Shown here: positions 9,495-17,415 of the stretch, piece by piece
How positions within the stretch are numbered: position 1 is the first letter of the stretch
Layout of the letters: every line of letters begins with the position of its first letter
Assembly: GCA_963748485.1 (NCBI GenBank)
Contig: CAVVJF010000011.1
Coordinates: 620,001-684,000 of the forward strand
DNA: 64,000 bases
Direction: 5' to 3'
Source of the DNA: DASRWT01 sp963748485
GTDB lineage: Bacteria > Methylomirabilota > Methylomirabilia > Rokubacteriales > CSP1-6
Notes under the pieces: model-generated
Seen by the model: only the letters and a program-made list of their open reading frames with translations
What the model was told of the DNA's origin: nothing
Database searches by the model: none
Program-made: the position numbers and the translations under genes

Positions 9495-12400
9495 GCTTCC
9501 TCTCGCCCCTCTCGTTCCTGCTCGCGGGCCTCGCCGTCCCGCTGCTCCTGCTCTACTTCCTGAAGGTGCGCCGCCGCCAGCAGACGGTGTCCAGCCTCCT
9601 CCTCTGGGACTCGTCGCTACGCGACCGCGAGGCGTCGGCCTTCTTCCAGCGGCTGCAGCGCGATCCCCTCATGCTGCTGCAGATCCTCGCCCTCCTCGCC
9701 CTCACCCTGGCCCTGGCGCGGCCGGCGGTGACGGTGAGCGGCTACGGCGCCAAGCGGGTGGTGATCGTGCTGGACTCCTCCGCCTCGATGAAGGCCACCG
9801 ACGTGGCGCCCTCGCGCTTCGCCCGCGCCCAGCGCGAGGCCCTCGGACTCGTGAGTCGCCTCGGCGAGGGGGCCGAGGTCATGGTGATCGAGGCGGCCGT
9901 GCAGCCGAAGGTGCTGGTGCCGTTCACCCGGGACCGCGATCAGGTGCTGAGCGGTCTGCGCAGCGCCCAGGCGCGCGATCTCCCCAACCGGCTGGGCGAC
10001 GGGATTCGCACCGCGCGGGCGCTGGTCGGGCCGGACCCGCGCGCGGAGATCCACGCCTTCACCGACGGAGCGCACCCGGAAGCCCTCAAGGGGCAGGGGG
10101 ACGACGTGCGCGTCCGGTGGGTGGGAGTCGGCCAGCGGGCGCGGAATGTCGCCATCACCAACCTCGCCATCCGCCGGAACTACTTCGGCTCGTTCGACTC
10201 CCAGGCCTTCCTGTCGGTGGTGAACTTCTCGGACGCCGCGCAGACGCTGTCCTTCACGCTGCACCTGGACAACGATCTCATCGCGGAGAAGTCGCTGACC
10301 CTCGAGCCCAACGTGCGGCGGGCGGTGGTGCTGCCGTTCAGCCACCCGGGGGGCGGGGTGGTGCGCGCGCGCCTAAACGTCTCGGACGACCTTGAAGCCG
10401 ACAACGCCGCCTATGCCGTGATCCCGCCGCCGCGTGACATCTCGGTGCTCCTGGTGAGCGGCGGCAATCTCTTCCTCGAGAAGGTGCTCAAGAGCGACCC
10501 GCAGGTGAAGATGGAGGTCCGCACGCCCGATGCCTACCCGGGCGGGATGCAGGGCTTCGATGTGGTCGTGCTCGACGGGACGAGCCCACCGCGCATCGGC
10601 AACGGGCGCTTCGTGCTCGTGAACAGCGCGCCCGGCGACGTGCCCATCGAGGTGCTGGGGCGGCTCGAGTCCCCGACCATCATGGACTGGGACCGCACCC
10701 ACCCGATCATGCGCCAGATCGACTTCGCCAAGGTGGCCATCGAGGAGGCGATGCGGGTGCGCCCGCTCGCGCCGGGCAAGACCCTCGTGGAAGCGCAGGG
10801 TGGCCCCCTCATCTATCTGCTCGAGGAGCGCGACCGCAAGGCGGTGTTCTTCGGCTTCGACCTCTTCCGCACGGACTTCCCGCTGCGCGTGGCCTTCCCG
10901 CTCATGCTCTCGAAGAGCCTGCGCTGGCTGCACCCGGCAGGGCTCGATCAGTCGAGCCTGCAGCTCGCGACCGGCCGGCCCATCCTGCTGCCGGTGGAGC
11001 ACGGGGTGACGAGCGCGACGGTGACCACGCCCTCCGGGCGGGTCATCTCCGCGCAGGTGGCGCGGGGGCTCGCGAGCTTCACCGAGACCGACGAGGTCGG
11101 CGTGTACCGCGTGGCGACGGCGCGGGGCGAGACGCGCGTGGCGGTGAACATCGCGAGCGCCGACGAGTCCGACGTCACGCCGAAGCCGCTACCGAGCTTC
11201 GTCGAGGGCGCCCGCCCCGACGTGCCGCCGGTGCCCGTGCAGCGCGAGATCTGGTCCTATTTCGTCCTCTTCGCCCTGCTGGTCTTCGCCCTGGAGGGGT
11301 TCCTCTACTGGCGGCGCCAGACAGGCGGCCGTCTCGGCATGCCGTTCACGGCGGGCGATCGCTGGGCCCTGGGCCTGCGCTGCCTGCTCCTCGCGGTGCT
11401 GGTGGTGGCGCTGGCCCGGCCGACGATTCCGCGCTGGATCGACCGATTGAACGTGCTGTTTCTCTTGGATGTTTCGGATAGCGTGAGCCTGGCCGCGCGT
11501 GAGAACGCCTTCCGCTTCGCCGCCCAGGCCGCGCAGTCGCTGCAGGCCGGCGACCAGGCGGGGCTGATCGTGTTCGGCCAGGAGGCGGTGGTGGACCAGC
11601 CGCTGCGCCAGTCGGCGCGCCTGGACCGGCCGCAGGTGCAGGTGGGCGGGCGCGGGACCAATCTCGCCCAGGCCCTGCAGCTGGCGCTCGCCACCGCGCC
11701 CCCGGGCCACGCCAACCGCTTCGTCCTGCTGACGGACGGCCGGCAGAACGCGGGCAATGCCCTCGCGGTGGCGCAGGCCGCCAAGGACGCGGGCGCCGAC
11801 ATCTACTACGTGCCGGCGCCGCTGGACTTCAAGCAGGAAGTCGTCGTCGAGTCCATGGTGCTCCCCGTCGAGGTGAAGTTCGGCGAGCCCTTCCAGGCCA
11901 AGGTGGTGGCCTGGAGCCAGGCGGATACGCAGGGGCGGCTGGCCCTCTTCCGCAACGGCGAGTTCATCGGTTCGCAGGTGGTGCGGCTGAACGCCGGCAA
12001 GAACGTGTACACCTACCGGCAGTCGCTGGAGCAGAGCGGCATCCACGTCTATCAGGCGGCCATCGACGTCGAGGGCGACACCATCGAGGAGAACAACCGC
12101 TCGGTGGGGACGGTGGTGGTGCGCGGGCGGCCCCTCGTTCTCCTCGCCGAGAAGGATCGGAATCAGGCCCAGACCCTCGCCGCCGCCCTGCGCGCGCAGC
12201 ACGTCAACGTCGACATCGTCGAGGCCGACCACATTCCCAAGGAGGCGGCGGGCTTCCAGAAGTACGACGGGGTGATCCTGTCCAACGTGTCCTCGCTCAA
12301 GATGTCCAAGAAACAGATGGAGGTCATCCGCGACTACGTCCGCGATCAGGGCGGCGGGCTCATCATGCTGGGCGGCGAGGAGAGCTTCGGCCTCGGCGGC

Positions 12401-13891
12401 TACTACCGCACGCCCATCGAGGAGGCCCTCCCCGTCACCATGGAGGTGAAGCAGAAGCTGGAGATTCCCAGCCTCGCGGTGGTGCTGTCCATCGACCGCT
12501 CCGGGTCCATGGCCATGACCACCGACTCGAAGGTCACCAAGCTCGACATCGCCAAGGAGGCGTCGCACCTGGTCGTCGATCTCCTCGACGAGCGGAACGA
12601 GGTCGGGATCATGAGCTGGGACACCGAGTTCGTCTGGGACGCGCCCGTCCGCTCCGCCCGCGACAAGCAGGCCATCCACACCGCGATCTCGACGATCAAG
12701 GCGGGCGGGGGGACCGACGGCTACCCCGCGCTCAAGGAGTCGTACCAGGTGCTGTTCGAGCGCCCCGCGCTCCTCAAGCACGTCATCTTCCTCTCCGACG
12801 GGCAGATGACGCGCGGCGACTTCGCCGGTCTCATCCGGCGCATGGCCAAGGACAAGATCACGGTGTCCTCGGTGGCCATCGGGAAGGACGCCGACGCCCA
12901 GCTCATGTTCGACATCGCCAAGTGGGGCCGCGGGCGCTTCTACTACACCGAGGACGACAGCACCATCCCGCGCATCTTCACCCTGGAGACGCAGCTCGCC
13001 TCCAAGGCCTCGCTCATCGAGCAGCCCTTCAAGCCGACGGTGGGCTCGCCCGCGCACGAGGCCATCCAGGACATCGACTGGCGCGAAGCGCCACCGCTGG
13101 GCGGCTACGTCGCCACCTCGCTCAAGAGCACCGCCGACATGGTGCTCATGACGCATCAGGAAGACCCGCTGCTGGCCACCTGGCGCTACGGGCTCGGGCG
13201 CACCGCCGCCTTCACCTCCGACGCCAAGGCGAAGTGGGCGGTGCTCTGGATGCGGTGGAACGGCTTCAACAAGTTCTGGTCCCAGATCGTGCGGTGGACC
13301 CTGCGCACGGGGACGCGCAGCGACACCGTGGCGACGGTGGAGCGCAGCGACGAGACGGGCGAAGTGCTGGTGGACGCGGTGAATCCGCGGGGCGAGTTCA
13401 TCAACTTCCTCGACTCGCAGGTGGGGGTAGTGGCGCCCAACAAGCAGCGCACCGTGATCGATCTCGAGCAGGTCGGACCCGGCCGCTATCGGGGCCGCTT
13501 CCCCGCCGACCGCGAAGGGGTGTACCTGGTCGGGATGGCCCAGCGCCAGGCCGACCAAATGGTGGGCTCCCAGCTCGCCGGACTGGTGGTACCGTACTCC
13601 CAGGAGTTCAAGGAGCTGGGGGTGGACGAGTCCCTCCTGCGGGAGCTGTCGGAGCTCACCGGCGGCGGGGTGCTCGCGCAGCCGCGGGACGCGTTCCTGC
13701 AGGCCCGGCGGCGGTCGCGTCTGACCCTCGACCTCTGGCCCTGGCTCGTGGGTCTGGTTGCGGTGATGCTGATTCCGGAAATCGCGCTGCGGCGCGTCGG
13801 TCCCGGCCTTCTGGGGCGGCTGGTTGCACCGCTGCAGCGCTTCCGGAGGCAAGGAGGGCCCGGACATGACACTCCGCGGGACTCGCCCTAG
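9491..13891 (+). CDS. giant membrane protein with three VWA domains (BatA-like N-terminus plus VWA/GATase-like half)
   Basis: 1466 residues in one uninterrupted frame. The N-terminus is BatA-like (hydrophobic LSFLLAGLAVPLLLLYFLK and a second segment near 55-75), followed by VWA domain 1 with metal-site motif DSSAS (95-99). A central membrane pair (about 588-606 and 625-642) precedes VWA domain 2 (DVSDS, 660-664), a class I glutamine-amidotransferase-like fold (about 880-975, ending GLIMLGGEESFGLGGYY) with VWA domain 3 (DRSGS, 1002-1006), a beta-rich region and a last hydrophobic segment near the C-terminus. The two halves each look like a whole protein, so this appears to be a fusion of two neighbouring VWA genes. 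It is presumably a MoxR client. Confidence 0.88.
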   Translation: MSFLSPLSFLLAGLAVPLLLLYFLKVRRRQQTVSSLLLWDSSLRDREASAFFQRLQRDPLMLLQILALLALTLALARPAVTVSGYGAKRVVIVLDSSASMKATDVAPSRFARAQREALGLVSRLGEGAEVMVIEAAVQPKVLVPFTRDRDQVLSGLRSAQARDLPNRLGDGIRTARALVGPDPRAEIHAFTDGAHPEALKGQGDDVRVRWVGVGQRARNVAITNLAIRRNYFGSFDSQAFLSVVNFSDAAQTLSFTLHLDNDLIAEKSLTLEPNVRRAVVLPFSHPGGGVVRARLNVSDDLEADNAAYAVIPPPRDISVLLVSGGNLFLEKVLKSDPQVKMEVRTPDAYPGGMQGFDVVVLDGTSPPRIGNGRFVLVNSAPGDVPIEVLGRLESPTIMDWDRTHPIMRQIDFAKVAIEEAMRVRPLAPGKTLVEAQGGPLIYLLEERDRKAVFFGFDLFRTDFPLRVAFPLMLSKSLRWLHPAGLDQSSLQLATGRPILLPVEHGVTSATVTTPSGRVISAQVARGLASFTETDEVGVYRVATARGETRVAVNIASADESDVTPKPLPSFVEGARPDVPPVPVQREIWSYFVLFALLVFALEGFLYWRRQTGGRLGMPFTAGDRWALGLRCLLLAVLVVALARPTIPRWIDRLNVLFLLDVSDSVSLAARENAFRFAAQAAQSLQAGDQAGLIVFGQEAVVDQPLRQSARLDRPQVQVGGRGTNLAQALQLALATAPPGHANRFVLLTDGRQNAGNALAVAQAAKDAGADIYYVPAPLDFKQEVVVESMVLPVEVKFGEPFQAKVVAWSQADTQGRLALFRNGEFIGSQVVRLNAGKNVYTYRQSLEQSGIHVYQAAIDVEGDTIEENNRSVGTVVVRGRPLVLLAEKDRNQAQTLAAALRAQHVNVDIVEADHIPKEAAGFQKYDGVILSNVSSLKMSKKQMEVIRDYVRDQGGGLIMLGGEESFGLGGYYRTPIEEALPVTMEVKQKLEIPSLAVVLSIDRSGSMAMTTDSKVTKLDIAKEASHLVVDLLDERNEVGIMSWDTEFVWDAPVRSARDKQAIHTAISTIKAGGGTDGYPALKESYQVLFERPALLKHVIFLSDGQMTRGDFAGLIRRMAKDKITVSSVAIGKDADAQLMFDIAKWGRGRFYYTEDDSTIPRIFTLETQLASKASLIEQPFKPTVGSPAHEAIQDIDWREAPPLGGYVATSLKSTADMVLMTHQEDPLLATWRYGLGRTAAFTSDAKAKWAVLWMRWNGFNKFWSQIVRWTLRTGTRSDTVATVERSDETGEVLVDAVNPRGEFINFLDSQVGVVAPNKQRTVIDLEQVGPGRYRGRFPADREGVYLVGMAQRQADQMVGSQLAGLVVPYSQEFKELGVDESLLRELSELTGGGVLAQPRDAFLQARRRSRLTLDLWPWLVGLVAVMLIPEIALRRVGPGLLGRLVAPLQRFRRQGGPGHDTPRDSP

Positions 13892-15212
13892 CTGGCTGGT
13901 CGTCGGCGCCCTCCTGGGCGCCGTCCTCGCCGTCGCCTCGCCCGCCGACGCCAAGACCCGCAGCGTGCTCGTGCTGCCGTTCGCCCCGCTCGATCTCGGG
14001 CGCGAGGAGCAGTGGATCGGCGAGGGCGTGGCGGAGAGCCTGCGCCTGGCCATGGTGCAGATCCCCACCTTGGTCCCCATGGATCGGAGCCGCCTCCGGA
14101 ACCTGACCCAGCCCGATGCCTGGGACGAAGCGGCCGCGGTCTCGGCGGCCCGCGCGCTCGGCGCGGACGTGGCCGTCTACGGCGAGGTCCGGCGCACGGC
14201 GGGCGACCTGTCCATACAGCCGCGTCTGCTGGAGGTGAGCGGCACGACGGTCGCGCGCACGGCGCTCGACCCGGTGCCGGTGCCCGAGGGCAAGCTGATG
14301 GAGCGGCTGCGGACGCTGCCCGTCGCCTATCTTCGCGCGCTCAAGACGCCGGCCTCCGAGGCCGAGCTCGCGCGCGTGCAGAAGTTCGCGGCGCCGACCT
14401 CCTCGGTCCGCGCCTACGAGGCCTACATCAAGGGCCAGATCGCCAGCTACCGGGGCAATCAGGAGGGCAACGAGGCGGCGGTGGATCTGCTGGGCCGCGC
14501 GGTGGAGCTGGATCCCCAGTTCGTGGTGGCCCACTATGCGATCGGGGTGGTCCATCAGACCCTGGGCAATCGGTGGAAGGCGAACGCGCAGTTCCGTGCC
14601 TGCGCCCAGCTCGATCCGACCTATCCCGAGCCGTACAAGGCCATCGGCGACCTCTACCTGACCGCCCCCCGGCGGCTCTTCGACCAGGCGATCGAGGCGT
14701 ACAACAAGGCCCTCGACCTGCGGCCGACGTACGCGGACGCGTACGCGGGGCTGGGAGACGCCAACGCCGCCAAGGGCAACTTCGACGGCGCGGTGACGGC
14801 GTATCAGAAGGCCCTCGCCAACAATCCGCTCAACCCGCGCGTCCACGTGAGCCTGGGGAAGATCTACTACGGCGAGAAGCAGCTCTACTACGAAGCCGTC
14901 ACCTCGTACAAGAAGGCCATCGATCTCGATCCGCGCTATGTCGAGGCCCGGATGGGGCTCGCAGAGGTCTACGAGGAGAAGGGCCTGTACCAGGACGCGA
15001 TCGGCGAGTACAAGAAGGTGGTCGAGCAGGACGACAAGAACACCGGCGCCCTCTACAACCTCGCCCTCGTCTACGAGAAGGTCGACCCGCGCGAGGCCAT
15101 CATCCTGTGGGAGCGCTACATCAAGCTGGCCGGGCCGCTGCCCACGGAGAAGGACTGGGTGGACGTGGCCATCTTGCACCTGCGCAAGCTCAAGAACCAG
15201 TACAAGGACTGA
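13866..15212 (+). CDS. secreted TPR-repeat protein
   Basis: 448-residue protein with a clear Sec signal (MTLRGTRPSWLVVGALLG..., cleavage probable after ADA near 29). The N-terminal part (about 33-130) resembles the TolB/CsgG-like nucleotide-free domain seen before TPR arrays; residues about 150-440 hold at least six TPR units with the W/L-G-Y-A-F-P pattern. Probably a periplasmic scaffold. AAGGAGG sits ahead of the ATG, and the start lies inside the end of the VWA gene (26-base overlap), so it closes the MoxR operon in the way TPR proteins BatB/BatE-type do elsewhere. Confidence 0.82.
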   Translation: MTLRGTRPSWLVVGALLGAVLAVASPADAKTRSVLVLPFAPLDLGREEQWIGEGVAESLRLAMVQIPTLVPMDRSRLRNLTQPDAWDEAAAVSAARALGADVAVYGEVRRTAGDLSIQPRLLEVSGTTVARTALDPVPVPEGKLMERLRTLPVAYLRALKTPASEAELARVQKFAAPTSSVRAYEAYIKGQIASYRGNQEGNEAAVDLLGRAVELDPQFVVAHYAIGVVHQTLGNRWKANAQFRACAQLDPTYPEPYKAIGDLYLTAPRRLFDQAIEAYNKALDLRPTYADAYAGLGDANAAKGNFDGAVTAYQKALANNPLNPRVHVSLGKIYYGEKQLYYEAVTSYKKAIDLDPRYVEARMGLAEVYEEKGLYQDAIGEYKKVVEQDDKNTGALYNLALVYEKVDPREAIILWERYIKLAGPLPTEKDWVDVAILHLRKLKNQYKD

Positions 15213-15222
15213 GCGCGGGCGA

Positions 15223-16008
15223 TCAGCGCGTCGGGCCACGGCCCGCGCCGCCGGCGGCGTCGGCGGTGGCCGGCTCGTCCCCGGGCGGCACCTCCCCGAG
15301 GTCGATGAGGCGGAAGGGCGGCACGGTTGGAGACGCCGCCCGCAGCAGAGCCAGGCACACGTTGTACACGGGCGAGCCGGCGCGCGTCTTTCCCTCCGGA
15401 TAGCCATGATGGGCGTGCCCGTGGACGGTCACCGCCACCTCGTAGCGAATCAGCGGCTCCTCGAGACGGCTCGATCCCAGGAAGGGAAAGATCTCGGGCG
15501 GCTCGCCCTCGACCGTCTCACGGATGGGCGAGTAGTGAAGCACCGCGACCCGCACGGACGTGCGGAGGCGCGCGAGGGCGGACTCGAGCTTGAGCGACTC
15601 CTCGACCGCCTCGTGGACCAGGCGCTTCATCACGTCCTCGCCCCAGGGCTGTAGCGCGCGATTGCCGAAGCCGCCGCCGAGACCCTTCACGCCCGCGAAG
15701 CCGACTCCGCCGACGACGTGGGTGCCGCCGTCGAGGACCGCCACGCCCGCTCCCTCGAGGATCGCCCGCACCTGGTCGACCGCGCCCGACTCGTAGTCGT
15801 GATTGCCCAGCACCGCGATCACCGGCCGGGGCCTGGCCGCGCGAAGCTCACGCGCCAGCACCTGTGCTTCCTCGGGCAATCCCAGATCGGTCAGGTCGCC
15901 GGCCAGCACCACCGCATCGGCGTCACAGGCCATCGCCGCGAATAGCGGCTCGTACGCGCCGTGGCCGGCCGCGTTGCAGTGCAGGTCACCGACGGCGGCG
16001 ATGCGCAT
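15223..16008 (-). CDS. calcineurin-like metallophosphoesterase
   Basis: 261-residue enzyme with all metal-ligand motifs of the calcineurin-like fold: D8-x-H10, GD at 37-38, GNHD (68-71), H158 and GHAH (197-200). It hydrolyses phosphomono- or diesters with a two-metal centre; substrate unknown. No signal peptide, so cytoplasmic. Its start overlaps the end of the upstream nucleotidyltransferase gene by 23 bases, which points to a joint function. Convergent with the TPR gene, with only 10 bases between them and no visible terminator. Confidence 0.9.
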   Translation of the reverse strand: MRIAAVGDLHCNAAGHGAYEPLFAAMACDADAVVLAGDLTDLGLPEEAQVLARELRAARPRPVIAVLGNHDYESGAVDQVRAILEGAGVAVLDGGTHVVGGVGFAGVKGLGGGFGNRALQPWGEDVMKRLVHEAVEESLKLESALARLRTSVRVAVLHYSPIRETVEGEPPEIFPFLGSSRLEEPLIRYEVAVTVHGHAHHGYPEGKTRAGSPVYNVCLALLRAASPTVPPFRLIDLGEVPPGDEPATADAAGGAGRGPTR

Positions 16009-16909
16009 CCTTCGCCTCCTCGCGGTCGATGGCCCGGGTCCAGACCTCCACCGCCTGCGGGCTCATGCGCCCGTACGGCGCCACGCGCCCGTCCGCGTAG
16101 CCCCACTGCGTGATGTCGGGCATGTACTGAGCGCGGGAGAGCAGCGTGCCCTGGCACAGCGGCTCGCCGCTTGCCGGGATGCCCTCCTCGGCGACGACCC
16201 GGCGGGCGAGCATGCCGGCCACCCTCCGCGCCGCGGGAGCGTGCTCGTTGGGGTAGATGAACTCGAAGAGCGCGAGGTGGCTCAAGAGCAGCCGCCAGTG
16301 CGGCCCGAACCTCGCGACGAGCCGATCCCAGTCGAGCTCCGCGTGACCGGCGCGGACGAGATGGGCGATGTCCGCGCCGTCATACCGCTCGCGCTCCGCG
16401 ACGAACGCCTTGGACCAGATCGTTTCTTCGCGCGGACAGAGCAGGACGGGTACGCCGAGGACCCGGCCGGGAATGCCGTGGGCCATCCAGCCCTCGTCGA
16501 CCTCGCAGGCGCCGTTGCCCGAGCCGAAGATCAGATCGATGAAGTCCCGTCGCGCATGGGCCTTGGCCAGCCAGTGCGGATAGGCAAGCTCGGTCCGGAA
16601 GCCGGCCGCGGTGAGCGCGGCGAGGACCGCGGGGACGTCGCGCGGCAGGATGAACAGATCGAGGTCCTTCGTCCAGCGCGCGATGCCGGTATAGCGTTCC
16701 ATGGCATAGGCGCCGCCGACCAGGAAGGGCAGGCCGGCGCGTCGCAGCGTCACGAGGGCCCGACGATAGCGCCGCCGCGCGGCCGCCGTCTCCTGCGATC
16801 GCAAGCGGCGGCGTACGGACGCCGGCGTGCCGGGGACCGCGAGGGGGACTGCGGCTGCGAATGCACTGGGCTCTGCGGACGCGGGAGGGGCTTCGACGGT
16901 GTGTATCAT
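15986..16909 (-). CDS. nucleotidyltransferase-fold protein
   Basis: 307-residue protein with the pol-beta nucleotidyltransferase pattern: LVGGAYAM (63-70), then the DxD pair in TKDLDLF (D82, D84) and a third acidic residue in RRDFIDLIFG. It is like the AbiEii/MNT-type or DUF1814-type proteins, which transfer NMP groups to proteins or RNA. The N-terminal 40 residues are Ala/Arg-rich and probably flexible. Overlaps the metallophosphoesterase downstream. A toxin or RNA-modifying role is possible but is inference only. Confidence 0.8.
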   Translation of the reverse strand: MIHTVEAPPASAEPSAFAAAVPLAVPGTPASVRRRLRSQETAAARRRYRRALVTLRRAGLPFLVGGAYAMERYTGIARWTKDLDLFILPRDVPAVLAALTAAGFRTELAYPHWLAKAHARRDFIDLIFGSGNGACEVDEGWMAHGIPGRVLGVPVLLCPREETIWSKAFVAERERYDGADIAHLVRAGHAELDWDRLVARFGPHWRLLLSHLALFEFIYPNEHAPAARRVAGMLARRVVAEEGIPASGEPLCQGTLLSRAQYMPDITQWGYADGRVAPYGRMSPQAVEVWTRAIDREEAKDAHRRRR

Positions 16910-17052
16910 GGCCCGGCACGCTACAAGATCCGTGCCTGGACGGTATCCACGCTCCGCCTCGACGCTTTTCGCCCCGGCGGCGGCGTGGGGGGCCGGAGGC
17001 AGATACGGCTTACCCGGTCGCCGCTACCGGGCGCGCGGCCGCGTGGGCCGGC

Positions 17053-17292
17053 TCAGATGCCGAGAAGCACCTTCAAGCGCGCCTTGTCGAAGCCGCGCAC
17101 GACCTCGTCGCCGACGACGATGACGGGGATCGCCATCTGCCCGGTCAGCCGGACCAGAGCCTCGCGCGCCTCAGCATCCGCCGCGACGTTGACGTCGCGA
17201 AAGGCCACGCCCTGAGACGAAAGAAACTCTTTCGTCGCCTTGCAGGGCCCTCAGGTGGGGCTCGAGTACACCACTACGGTCTTGTCGGTCAT
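17053..17292 (-). CDS. glutaredoxin-like selenoprotein (UGA decoded as selenocysteine)
   Basis: 79 residues if the TGA at 17253-17251 (codon 14) is read as Sec. The product starts MTDKTVVVYSSPT, then U-G-P-C, then KATKEFLSSQGV, and has the cis-Pro segment AIPVIVVGD (about residues 53-61) followed by GFD: a complete glutaredoxin-like thioredoxin fold in which Sec replaces the first Cys of the CxxC motif. A good Shine-Dalgarno (GAGGAG at 17306-17301) precedes the ATG, and a normal TGA ends the frame at 17055-17053. A stable hairpin follows the UGA (separate entry). Likely a cytoplasmic thiol/selenol oxidoreductase. The alternative is a Cys-to-stop sequencing error or pseudogene. Confidence 0.85.
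17210..17247 (-). promoter_or_regulatory. SECIS-like hairpin after the in-frame UGA
   Basis: On the minus strand the sequence GACGAAAGA (17236-17228), loop GUU, UCUUUCGUC (17224-17216) is a perfect 9-bp stem. An outer CCCUG/CAGGG pair (17247-17243 with 17214-17210) extends it across a bulge. The apical loop starts 24 bases after the UGA and begins with G-U, within the spacing and loop rules known for bacterial selenocysteine insertion elements. Confidence 0.75.
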
Positions 17293-17377
17293 GGCGACCC
17301 CTCCTCGGATCTCCCTTACGATACTCGAAGAGGGGTCATCGCCGCAGCGTCGTCGAGCGGTGGCGCCGCGCCGTCGG

Positions 17378-17406
17378 TTGACTTGCCCGAGGGAGTTTTC
17401 TATGGT
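17378..17406 (+). promoter_or_regulatory. promoter of the galT-like gene
   Basis: TTGACT (17378-17383), 17 bases, TATGGT (17401-17406). The expected transcription start is only a few bases before the ATG at 17416 and no Shine-Dalgarno is visible, so the mRNA may be leaderless. Confidence 0.6.
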
Positions 17407-17415
17407 GACCCGGCC

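Noticed and set aside
11320..11350. Missed stop or frameshift between two separate VWA genes
   Set aside because: The frame is continuous, codon use is even across the junction and no Shine-Dalgarno sits before the internal ATG; kept as one gene, with the doubt stated.
17251..17253. Glutaredoxin gene read as a pseudogene or sequencing error
   Set aside because: The stop replaces exactly the redox cysteine, the rest of the frame is intact, and a hairpin with correct SECIS spacing follows. The alternative remains open until selAB/tRNA-Sec are checked.
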